DNA from: DATKSS01 sp035533335
GTDB taxonomy: Bacteria; Chloroflexota; Dormibacteria; Dormibacterales; Dormibacteraceae
Direction: 5' to 3'
Length of the DNA: 64,000 nt
Assembly: GCA_035533335.1 (NCBI GenBank)
Contig: DATLUC010000137.1
Location: 37,273 to 101,272 of the forward strand
Shown: positions 25,593 through 32,816 of the stretch, one piece after another
Layout of the letters: every line of letters starts with the position of its first letter
Numbering within the stretch: the first letter of the stretch is position 1
The notes under the pieces: generated by a model
Seen by the model: the letters and a program-made list of their open reading frames with translations, nothing else
The model's database searches: none
Told to the model about the DNA's origin: nothing
Position numbers and translations under genes: made by a program

Positions 25593-26610
25593 GCGCCACC
25601 TGCCATTCGTGGACTGTCTCGACGAGTAGTTGGAGGTTTTCGAGCGGTGTCGACGGGTGTACCCCGTGACCGAGGTTGAAGATGTGACCGGCTCGTCCGC
25701 CCGCGCGCCTCAGCACGTCGCGCGCGCGCTCGCGGACAAGGTCAGGTGGCCCGAGCAGGACGGCGGGGTCGAGGTTGCCCTGCACGCCGCGATCGTGGCC
25801 GATCATCGACCATCCGGCATCCAGCGGCACGCGCCAGTCGAGGGAGACGATGTCCGGACCGGCGGATGCGATCGACTCGAGCAGGCCTGCGGTGTTGGTT
25901 CCGAAGTGGATCCGGGGGACGCTGAGCGTCGCGAGGTCCGCGAGCAGCGAGCGCGTGTGAGGCAGGATGCGAATGTCGTAGTCCTCGCGCCCAAGCGCGC
26001 CCACCCACGAGTCGAACACCTGGATCGCCGACGCTCCAGCGGCGACCTGCGCTCGAAGGTAGGCCGCCATGGTCGTGGCCAGCTTGGTGAGCAGCCGGTC
26101 GAAGGCCTCGGGCTGTGTGTACATGAAGGTCTTGACCTTCAAGAAGTCGCGACTGGGGCGGCCTTCGATCAGGTAGCTGGCCAAAGTGAACGGCGCGCCG
26201 CTGAAGCAGATCACCGGTACGGGCGACTCGGAGACCACCTGGCGCACGGCCGAGATGACCTGCGGCGCGGCCTCGTCGCCGGCCGGCACGCGAAGGCGGT
26301 CGACGTCCGCTGCGGATGCGATCGGATGCGCGATCACCGGGCCCACGTCCTCGACGAGCTCGAACTCGACTCCCATGCCGCGCAGCGGCAGCATGATGTC
26401 GGCGAACATGACCGCCGCGTCGACGCCCAGCCGGCGCACGGGCTGAAGCGTCACCTCGGCGCAGAGCTCGGGTTGCGCGACGATTTCGACCAGCTTCCAG
26501 CGCTCGCGCAGCTTGCGATATTCGGGCAGCGAGCGGCCCGCCTGGCGCATCAGCCAGACCGGCGTGACGTCGACCGGGCGCCGGTGAGCGGCCTCGAGGA
26601 ACCTGCTCAA
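25582..26610 (-). CDS. hemE: Uroporphyrinogen decarboxylase
   Basis: Removes four acetate carboxyls from uroporphyrinogen III to give coproporphyrinogen III. The 342-residue product begins at a TTG that overlaps the hemQ stop (TTGA). The signature PVWLMRQAGRSLPEYRKLR lies near residue 18, ADIMLPLRGMGVEF follows, and GHIFNLGHGVHPSTPLEN is near the C-terminus. A longer open reading continues into hemQ in another frame and is not used. All landmarks are intact. Confidence 0.95.
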   Translation of the reverse strand: MSRFLEAAHRRPVDVTPVWLMRQAGRSLPEYRKLRERWKLVEIVAQPELCAEVTLQPVRRLGVDAAVMFADIMLPLRGMGVEFELVEDVGPVIAHPIASAADVDRLRVPAGDEAAPQVISAVRQVVSESPVPVICFSGAPFTLASYLIEGRPSRDFLKVKTFMYTQPEAFDRLLTKLATTMAAYLRAQVAAGASAIQVFDSWVGALGREDYDIRILPHTRSLLADLATLSVPRIHFGTNTAGLLESIASAGPDIVSLDWRVPLDAGWSMIGHDRGVQGNLDPAVLLGPPDLVRERARDVLRRAGGRAGHIFNLGHGVHPSTPLENLQLLVETVHEWQVARVG

Positions 26611-27296
26611 GGCGATGCCTCGCCAGCGCCCAGGAGGGCTGTGATCTCGGCGATTGGGCGGTGCACGCCGGTGAGGATTGGCGTGTCCCGTATCGTCGAC
26701 CGCCTGCCCTCGGTCTCGCGCAGCGCACGCACGAGCTCGCTGAACTTGGGCAGGTCGTCGGTCTCGTAAGCGACCAGGAAGTCCATGTCGTCTACCCCGA
26801 AGCTGTTGGCGAGGAGCTGGCGGACCTGCGGGTAGTCGTGTCCGATCCGCATGTGCTCGTTCATGATCCCCTGCCTCGCCTCCTTGCCCAGCAGGTACCA
26901 GTCGGTGCTCTTGGTGAACGGATAGACGATGAGGAAGCGGGACCGCTCGCCGCTGAAGAGCGACTGTTCCTGCGGCGTCGGTTTCTTGACGTACTGGGAG
27001 TGCTGGATGATCCCGAGGAAGCTCTGGGTCGCGCGCATCCATCGGCCCATGCCTGAACGGAGCACCGCCGCGGCCTTCTCCTCGAGCGCTTCGAGTGAGG
27101 GTCCGAGGCTCCACAGGAGCAAATCGGAACCTGCGCGCAGCCCGATCATCGAATAGGAATGGGTGGTGACATCCGACGAGCTGTCGACCGCCGCGACGAG
27201 CTCGGCGGCGGACGCGCGTCTCTCGCCGGCGGGCAGTCGGCGCCAGCCGCCGTCGAGTCCCAGGGCCAGGGCGTGCACGAAGCGGCGCTCCGTCAT
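26607..27296 (-). CDS. hemQ: Coproheme decarboxylase (chlorite dismutase-like)
   Basis: 229-residue ChdC/HemQ that converts coproheme to heme b with peroxide as oxidant; this is the defining enzyme of the coproporphyrin-dependent pathway. Landmarks are FLIVYPFTKSTDWYLL (the conserved Tyr and KxTDWY segment), EHMRIGHDYPQVRQLLANSF with the proximal heme His, and DDMDFLVAYETDDLPKFSEL. The ATG at 27296 overlaps the hemB stop (ATGA). The frame is open far upstream, but only as an overlap of hemB. Confidence 0.95.
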   Translation of the reverse strand: MTERRFVHALALGLDGGWRRLPAGERRASAAELVAAVDSSSDVTTHSYSMIGLRAGSDLLLWSLGPSLEALEEKAAAVLRSGMGRWMRATQSFLGIIQHSQYVKKPTPQEQSLFSGERSRFLIVYPFTKSTDWYLLGKEARQGIMNEHMRIGHDYPQVRQLLANSFGVDDMDFLVAYETDDLPKFSELVRALRETEGRRSTIRDTPILTGVHRPIAEITALLGAGEASP

Positions 27297-28303
27297 CGCG
27301 CGGCCCGCAACCAGCCGGCCGTGTCGGCTGCGAAATAGGTCATCACGATGTCCGCGCCCGCACGGACGATGGCGGTCAGCGATTCGAGGACGGCGCCGCG
27401 ACGGTCGATCCAGCCCCGTTCCGCGGCGGCCTCGATCATCGCCGCCTCCCCGCTCACCTGGTAGGCGCCCAGCGGGAGGTCGAATCGATCCCTTGCGCGC
27501 GCCAGGAGGTCGAGCGATGTGATGGCCGGTTTGACCATTAGGATGTCGGCCCCTTCGCCGGCATCGAGCTCCAGCTCGCGCATCGCCTCGCGGCCGTTGG
27601 CGGGATCCATCTGGTAGGTCTTCCGGTCGCCGAAGCTGGGCGTCGATCCCGCGGCTTCGCGGAAAGGACTGTAGAACGCCGAGGCATGCTTGGAGGAGTA
27701 GGCCATGATCGAAGTGCCGCCGAAGCCGGCATCGTCGAGCGCCGGCCGCAGCGCGCCGACCTGGCCGTCCATCATCGCGCTGGGCGCCACGATGTCCGCG
27801 CCCGCCTCCGCGTAAGCCGTCGCGGCGGCCGCCAGCAGTGGCAGCGTCGCGTCGTTGTCGATGCGCTCGCCGTCGAGGATTCCACAGTGGCCATGAGTCG
27901 TGTACTCGCACAGGCAGACATCGGCGGCCAGGACTATCGGCAGCTGCTCGGCTTTCATCATGCGCAGCGCGTGCGGCACCGGGCCTGCCGCGTCGGCCGC
28001 CGAGTGGCCGAGATCGTCTTTCTCGTCGGGGATCCCGAACAGCAGCACGCCGCCGACGCCAAGTCGCGCCAGCCTCGCCGCCTCGGCAAGCGCAAGGTCG
28101 GGGCTGAGGCGCGCGTGGCCTTTGAGCGAGCCGATCTCCTGGCGGCGGTTGTGGCCCGAGATCACGAAAAGGGGCGCGACGAGCTGCGCAGGATCGACGC
28201 GCGTCTCGCGCACGAGCGCGCGCAGAGCAGGACGCGCCCGCAGGCGGCGCGGCCTCTCCGCACCTGGTGTGGTCACATCTCGTGTCCTGGTCAGCTCACG
28301 CAT
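27293..28303 (-). CDS. hemB: Porphobilinogen synthase (delta-aminolevulinic acid dehydratase)
   Basis: 336-residue enzyme that condenses two 5-aminolevulinates. The zinc-type cysteine cluster is present in DVCLCEYTTHGHCG. The Schiff-base lysines are in IMAYSSKHASAFY and ADILMVKPAI. VGGVLLFGIPDEKDDLGHSA is near residue 85. It overlaps hemD by 8 bp upstream and hemQ by 4 bp downstream. No hemA or hemL is present in this operon, so 5-aminolevulinate must be made from genes elsewhere. Confidence 0.95.
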   Translation of the reverse strand: MRELTRTRDVTTPGAERPRRLRARPALRALVRETRVDPAQLVAPLFVISGHNRRQEIGSLKGHARLSPDLALAEAARLARLGVGGVLLFGIPDEKDDLGHSAADAAGPVPHALRMMKAEQLPIVLAADVCLCEYTTHGHCGILDGERIDNDATLPLLAAAATAYAEAGADIVAPSAMMDGQVGALRPALDDAGFGGTSIMAYSSKHASAFYSPFREAAGSTPSFGDRKTYQMDPANGREAMRELELDAGEGADILMVKPAITSLDLLARARDRFDLPLGAYQVSGEAAMIEAAAERGWIDRRGAVLESLTAIVRAGADIVMTYFAADTAGWLRAAR

Positions 28304-29003
28304 TTTTCATCTCCTCCAATGGCAGCGCGGCGGCGACTGCCGCAGCGAGTGATTCGGCGCTCTGCGAGCTTGCTTCGCCGACAACCGCAAAACCGAGCTC
28401 GCGTGCAGTGGCCGTCGTGCGCGGGCCGATCGTGACTGCCGGCAGGCTGGTCGGGCCTCCCAGCGCGACGAAGCCGCGAATCGCGGAGCCCGAGGCGAAA
28501 ACCACGGCCGCGAGGTGTGGGTCGGCGAGCGCGACCCGGAGGCGGAGGCCAGAAGCAGGCGGTCCTTCCACCGTTCGATATGCCGTGACCTCCTCGACGA
28601 TCGCGCCCCGCCGGCGCAGACGCTCGGGCAGGTCGGCATCGGCTGCCGAGGCCCGTACCAGCGCGATGCGCTTGCCGGCCACATCCGGCAGCGTTTTGCC
28701 GATCGACGCCCCGCTTGCCTGCGGCGGGACGTGCGCAGGCTCGACTCCCCGCGCTCGTAGCGCGGCCGCCGTCTTCTCTCCCACGGCCGCGAAACGTGAA
28801 CCCGTTGGAATGGACGCCATGGCGTGAACTCCCTGTGCGCTGGTCAGCACGATCCAGTCGCACCCCGCCAGCACCGCCGCGTCAAAGGTCTCGACTACAG
28901 TCTTGACGGTCGGGACGGCGTGCACTCGGTAGCCCAGGCGTTCCAGGGATGCGACGAGCGGGTCAGTCGGACCTTCCGGGCGAGTGACGAGGATGCTCGT
29001 CAT
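28296..29003 (-). CDS. hemD: Uroporphyrinogen-III synthase
   Basis: 235-residue two-domain enzyme that closes and inverts ring D. The family is weakly conserved; recognisable parts are ILVTRPEGPTDPLVASLERL at the start, WIVLTSAQGVHAM, FAAVGEKTAAALRARG, KRIALVRASAADADLPERLR and AVVFASGSAIRGFV. Position between hemC and hemB, with 4- and 8-bp overlaps, supports the call. Complete. Confidence 0.92.
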   Translation of the reverse strand: MTSILVTRPEGPTDPLVASLERLGYRVHAVPTVKTVVETFDAAVLAGCDWIVLTSAQGVHAMASIPTGSRFAAVGEKTAAALRARGVEPAHVPPQASGASIGKTLPDVAGKRIALVRASAADADLPERLRRRGAIVEEVTAYRTVEGPPASGLRLRVALADPHLAAVVFASGSAIRGFVALGGPTSLPAVTIGPRTTATARELGFAVVGEASSQSAESLAAAVAAALPLEEMKNA

Positions 29004-29884
29004 CGGAGGGCCACCTCAGCGACCAGGCGGCGCCCGGCTGCGGCCGCCAGGTCGTGCGCCTCCGCGCGCAGCCCCTCGATGACCCTTATCTGCCTGTCCG
29101 ATCCGTCGCTGTTCACTCCGCCGACCAACAGGCTGAAGGTGTCTGAGGTGATCGTCGCCAGCGCGCCGAGCGGCGCCCGGCAGGTGCCTCCGGTCGCCCG
29201 GAGCACCACGCGCTCGGTCTCGACGGCCAAACGGACGTCGGGAAGATCGAGGGCGGCGAGGTCGCTCAGCAGCTTGCGATCGCTCCGCCGCGCCTGGACT
29301 GCGAGCGCGCCCTGGCCCGGCGCAGGGGCGACCAGGGCGGGATCCAGCCGCTCGTCGATCCGCTCACCGCGTCCCAGGCGATCCACGCCGGCCGCCGCAA
29401 GCACCAGCACGTCGATCTTGCCCTGGTCAAGCCGCATGAGGCGCGTGTCCACGTTGCCGTGGAGAGGAACCACGCGAAGGTCTGGCCGCGCGGCGCGGAG
29501 GAACCCGGTCCTTCGGGGGCTGTCGGTGCCGACCGTGGCGCCCCTCTCGACGGCCACCAGCGAGGAGCGCCCATCACGGGTGATCAGCGCATCGCGCGGA
29601 TCGGCCCGGTCCGGATAGCAGGCGATGACCAGGTCGGGCTCCTCTTCGAGAGGCACGTCCTTGGCGCTGTGGACGGCGGCATCGATGGCGCCTTCCAGCA
29701 GGGCGCGGGCGATGGCGGCCACGAAAACGCCCTCTCCGGGTGACATGTCAACCGGGCGGGTGTCACCCTCGGTCACGATCGGCACGAGGACGGCCTCGTG
29801 GCCCGCGTCGCGCAGCAGCTGCGCGACGAGCTCACTCTGAACCAGCGCAAGCCTCGACCCGCGCGTACCGATGCGGACTCTCAC
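29000..29884 (-). CDS. hemC: Hydroxymethylbilane synthase (porphobilinogen deaminase)
   Basis: 294-residue enzyme that polymerises four porphobilinogens. It begins with IGTRGSRLALVQSELVAQLL, has HSAKDVPLEEEPDLVIACYP with the catalytic Asp region, RRTGFLRAARPDLRVVPLHG with substrate-binding arginines, and GGTCRAPLGALAT carrying the cysteine that anchors the dipyrromethane cofactor. It overlaps the MerR-like gene and hemD by 4 bp each. Confidence 0.95.
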   Translation of the reverse strand: MRVRIGTRGSRLALVQSELVAQLLRDAGHEAVLVPIVTEGDTRPVDMSPGEGVFVAAIARALLEGAIDAAVHSAKDVPLEEEPDLVIACYPDRADPRDALITRDGRSSLVAVERGATVGTDSPRRTGFLRAARPDLRVVPLHGNVDTRLMRLDQGKIDVLVLAAAGVDRLGRGERIDERLDPALVAPAPGQGALAVQARRSDRKLLSDLAALDLPDVRLAVETERVVLRATGGTCRAPLGALATITSDTFSLLVGGVNSDGSDRQIRVIEGLRAEAHDLAAAAGRRLVAEVALR

Positions 29885-30528
29885 GATGCGCGCTCGCTGT
29901 GCCCGTTCATCAAGGCCACCAGGAGGCGGTCGACCGCTCCGTCGGCCTCGACCAGCAGCGCGGTCGCCGCCTGGGCGTCGAGCCGGCGGCGCCTGGCGAC
30001 GGCGGCCAGCTCGCCGGTGAACGCTCCTCGAAACCGGACGAAGGCTTCGACGGTTTCCGAAAGCGACGCTCCGAGCGAGGCTGCCCTACGCCCGTAGTCC
30101 GACGCGGCCGCGACCGCTTCCGCCAGCTTCGCGCCGGACCTGGGCCTCTTCTCGTCGGCGACGTGGTCGAGCAGGAGCATCAGCAGCCGGCGGCCGCGGT
30201 CCTTGAACTCGGCCCGTTCCGCTTCGGACAGCGACCCGCCGGTGGCGGCGGGTCGCGCGGCCGGGCTGGAGCGCCGGTACATCCGCGCCACCCTGGTCGC
30301 GCTGTCGCCCAGGCCGGTCAGGGGGCGGCGAGCCGAGCTGCGCGGAACCAGGGCTTCGATCGCCGCGCGCGCGAAGCGCCGGTGGCCGCCGGGAGTGACG
30401 AACGCCGCGACGTCCCCGTGGTCGGCCCACCGGCGAAGGGTGGCAGGCGTGATGCCGAGCAGGCGGCTTGCTTCGCCCAGGCTCAGCCAGGGCGAGGAGG
30501 ACGGCGTGGTCGAGGTCATAGAGCCCAC
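29881..30528 (-). CDS. MerR/excisionase-type HTH regulator heading the heme operon
   Basis: 215-residue protein. The N-terminal winged helix (about residues 14-52) is LSLGEASRLLGITPATLRRW followed by GDVAAFVTPGGHRRF, the MerR/SinR-like DNA-binding pattern. The C-terminal 130 residues are helical and resemble RsbR-type four-helix sensor domains. It is the first gene of the heme operon, overlapping hemC by 4 bp, which makes it the likely regulator of heme synthesis. No effector-binding Cys or His cluster is visible. The start is GTG 30528 or ATG 30519. A GATAAT -10-like box lies at 30541-30536 on the minus strand. Confidence 0.82.
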   Translation of the reverse strand: MGSMTSTTPSSSPWLSLGEASRLLGITPATLRRWADHGDVAAFVTPGGHRRFARAAIEALVPRSSARRPLTGLGDSATRVARMYRRSSPAARPAATGGSLSEAERAEFKDRGRRLLMLLLDHVADEKRPRSGAKLAEAVAAASDYGRRAASLGASLSETVEAFVRFRGAFTGELAAVARRRRLDAQAATALLVEADGAVDRLLVALMNGHSERAS

Positions 30529-30608
30529 CTGGTCAAATTATCGCTAAAACTGTCGAAACCTCTCCAGGCCTAGCACCGGCTCGTTCACGGCCGTGTCCAG
30601 GTGTCCGG

Positions 30609-30797
30609 CTAGCGGGACGTGGCGCTGCCGCGCTGTGCGCGGACCAAGGTTCCAACCACCAGGCCGGCCGCCACCCCGGACAACACGCCGACGGCGCCGT
30701 CGCGGAGCATCAAGCCGAACAGGAGCCCGAAGGCCGCCCCTACCGCGATGCCGACACCGACCAGGTGCTTGCCGGCAAACGCGACCAAGCGTTTCAT
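30609..30797 (-). CDS. Small two-helix membrane protein
   Basis: 62-residue hydrophobic protein with two predicted membrane helices (VGVGIAVGAAFGLLFGLML and GVLSGVAAGLVVGTLV) joined by a short RDGA turn. Its ATG overlaps the stop of the PspC-domain gene (ATGA), so it is produced together with it. I do not recognise a family. It may be a partner of the PspC protein in envelope-stress response. Confidence 0.7.
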   Translation of the reverse strand: MKRLVAFAGKHLVGVGIAVGAAFGLLFGLMLRDGAVGVLSGVAAGLVVGTLVRAQRGSATSR

Positions 30798-31261
30798 CGC
30801 AGCCTTCTCAGGAGGAGGAACAGCCCCGCGAGCATCAGCACGATCGGTCCGCCGATCCGCCAATCCCACCACCAGAACGCGCCCGTGTTGACCGCCAGCA
30901 GGTAGGCGCCGCCTCCGACGAGAAGGACACCGAGCCAGGCGCCCTGGCGGTGCGCGCTCGGGGCGTTGGTGCGCACCTGTTCTGCGACCCGCGCCACATC
31001 CTGCTTGACGCCCTCGATGCCGGTCCTGATGACCTGACCGCCAGCGGGCGGAGCCTCGACTCCTTCGTCTGGCATGAGCACCCAAAGCAAGATGTACAGG
31101 AGGATTCCCGCGCCCTGGGCGAGGGTGATCACGACGAAGACCAGCCGGATGAGCAGCGGGTCGGTGCCGAAGTATCTCGCCAGGCCCGCGCAGACGCCGC
31201 CCAGGATCCGGTCGGACCGGCTTCGGATCAACCGCTTGTGTTCTTGGGGAATGGTTGCCAT
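30794..31261 (-). CDS. PspC-domain membrane protein
   Basis: 155-residue protein. The PspC domain occupies residues 8-70: RLIRSRSDRILGGVCAGLAR, YFGTDPLLIRLVFVVITLAQ and ILLYILLWVLMP. A soluble linker follows, then two C-terminal hydrophobic helices. PspC proteins sense envelope stress and in several phyla act without PspA. GGAGGTGAGTCC precedes the ATG and fixes the start. A weak DosR-box-like palindrome (GGGTCGAACGCCC, 31312-31324) lies 50 nt upstream. Coupled to the small membrane protein gene. Confidence 0.88.
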   Translation of the reverse strand: MATIPQEHKRLIRSRSDRILGGVCAGLARYFGTDPLLIRLVFVVITLAQGAGILLYILLWVLMPDEGVEAPPAGGQVIRTGIEGVKQDVARVAEQVRTNAPSAHRQGAWLGVLLVGGGAYLLAVNTGAFWWWDWRIGGPIVLMLAGLFLLLRRLR

Positions 31262-31383
31262 TGGACTCACCTCCGCGATCCAGCATGCAGGCCCACCCGC
31301 CTCGCCGGACAGGGTCGAACGCCCTGGGTTTGGAGGCCTAGCCGGCGGAGTTGAGCTGTTCGACGCCACGGCCAAAGCCGGGC

Positions 31384-31644
31384 TCAGCCCTCGGCCCGGC
31401 TCACCTGGTCGACCTCGCCAGAAAGCCACTCCAGGCCGCACTCGTGAGCCGCCTGGGCGCTGTCGTGGCGGTGGGGACAGGTCCACTTCGGCTCTCGAAA
31501 CCGGTCCTCTTCGTCATATGCCTCAGCGCGATAGACCAGGCTCGACACCGGTATTCCCTTAACCGGGGAAGGCAGGGCGAGGACTGTGATCTTCAAGCTC
31601 ACCAGCCCACCGTAGGCGAGGGCGCTGACCTTTTCTTCGTACAT
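31384..31644 (-). CDS. Hypothetical 86-residue protein with a Cys/His cluster
   Basis: Small protein following the M50 protease gene by 35 bp on the same strand. The N-terminal half is beta-rich (GGLVSLKITVLALPSPVKG). The C-terminal half has WTCPHRHDSAQAAHECGLEW, with two Cys and three His that could bind a metal. I do not recognise a family and the ribosome binding site is weak, but the composition and position in the Lon-M50 operon favour a real gene. Confidence 0.55.
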   Translation of the reverse strand: MYEEKVSALAYGGLVSLKITVLALPSPVKGIPVSSLVYRAEAYDEEDRFREPKWTCPHRHDSAQAAHECGLEWLSGEVDQVSRAEG

Positions 31645-31679
31645 TTGAGGTATGGGTCCGCGCCTCCGGGAGGTGCCGG

Positions 31680-32804
31680 CTAGGGCTGGGTGCGCAGCGT
31701 CTGGCGGACGGTCATGAGCCTGGCCAGGTCGATGGGCGCGACGATCCCCACCAGCTTCTCCTGGTCGAACACGAGGATCCGCTGCTCCACCGCCCCGCCC
31801 AGGCGCTCCACCACCGCCCCGAGGTCGTCGGACGGACGCGCAACCGGAACTTCCGAGATCGGCCGCGCGCAGTCCGAAAGCCGTTTCAGCTCCCGCTCCC
31901 CCGACGAAACACGGACCAGCTCTGACAGCCTGACCACGCCGGTCAGCTTGCCTGACGGTTCGTGCACCGGGTACGTCGTGAAGCTGTGCTGGGGCGCGAT
32001 CGACTCCAGGAACTGGCCCACGGTGAGCCAATCCGGCACGACGACCACCGGCGACGACATGGCGGCCGAGACCGGCACCGAGCGGAGCATTGCTTTGATC
32101 GTGGCGCCCGCGTCTTCGGACGCCCCGGCCGACAGGAGGAACCAGCCGATGAAGGCGATCCAGATGCCGCTGGCGACCTGCCCGGTGAAGAGCTCGAGCA
32201 CGCCGCCGGCGATCATCAGGAAGGCGAACACCCGGCCGACCCGGACGGCGTTGTGGACGCCGCGCTGCCGGCTGCGCGACCGCCACCAGAAGAACGAGCT
32301 GAGCAGCCTGCCACCGTCGAGCGGGAACGCGGGCACGAGGTTGAACAGCCCCAGGGCGACGTTGACGAACGCGAGCCAGCTGAGGAGGTCGGGGACCAGG
32401 CCGTTGCCGGGGATGACGTATGCCAGGCCGAACGCGATCAGAGCGATCGCGAAGCTCGTGAGGGGTCCGACGCCGGCGATGAGCGCCTCCGAGCCCGCGC
32501 TGCTCGGCTCGCCGTCGAGCCGGGAGACGCCTCCGAAAAGCCACAGGGTGATCCCGGCGACCTTGACCCCGCTTCGCCGGGCGACCAGGGCATGGGACAT
32601 CTCGTGCGCGAGCAGGCAGGCATAGAAGATGACCGCCCCCGCGGCGGCCGTGAGCCAGTACGCGCCGGCGCTCTGCCCGGGCACGTCGACCGAGAGCACG
32701 CTCGTCGCGAGCGTCCACGTGATCAGGGCGAAGATGAAGATGAGGCTCCAGTTGGCGCCGATCTCGATCCCGAACAACCGGCCGAGGCGGATGCTCGGAG
32801 TCAT
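31680..32804 (-). CDS. M50 site-2 metalloprotease with two CBS domains (Rip3-like)
   Basis: 374-residue intramembrane zinc protease. About six membrane helices carry the zinc motif LAHEMSHALVARRSG (HExxH, about 66-70) and the third ligand in LVPAFPLDGGRLLSSFFWW. A pair of CBS domains fills the C-terminus (about 235-365), with VSAAMSSPVVVVPDWLTVGQ and LTGVVRLSELVRV. The same architecture is found in M. tuberculosis Rip3 (Rv2625c), a DosR-regulon member. It lies 12 bp after the Lon-like gene, in one operon. Confidence 0.92.
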   Translation of the reverse strand: MTPSIRLGRLFGIEIGANWSLIFIFALITWTLATSVLSVDVPGQSAGAYWLTAAAGAVIFYACLLAHEMSHALVARRSGVKVAGITLWLFGGVSRLDGEPSSAGSEALIAGVGPLTSFAIALIAFGLAYVIPGNGLVPDLLSWLAFVNVALGLFNLVPAFPLDGGRLLSSFFWWRSRSRQRGVHNAVRVGRVFAFLMIAGGVLELFTGQVASGIWIAFIGWFLLSAGASEDAGATIKAMLRSVPVSAAMSSPVVVVPDWLTVGQFLESIAPQHSFTTYPVHEPSGKLTGVVRLSELVRVSSGERELKRLSDCARPISEVPVARPSDDLGAVVERLGGAVEQRILVFDQEKLVGIVAPIDLARLMTVRQTLRTQP

Positions 32805-32816
32805 TAAAGGTCGAGT

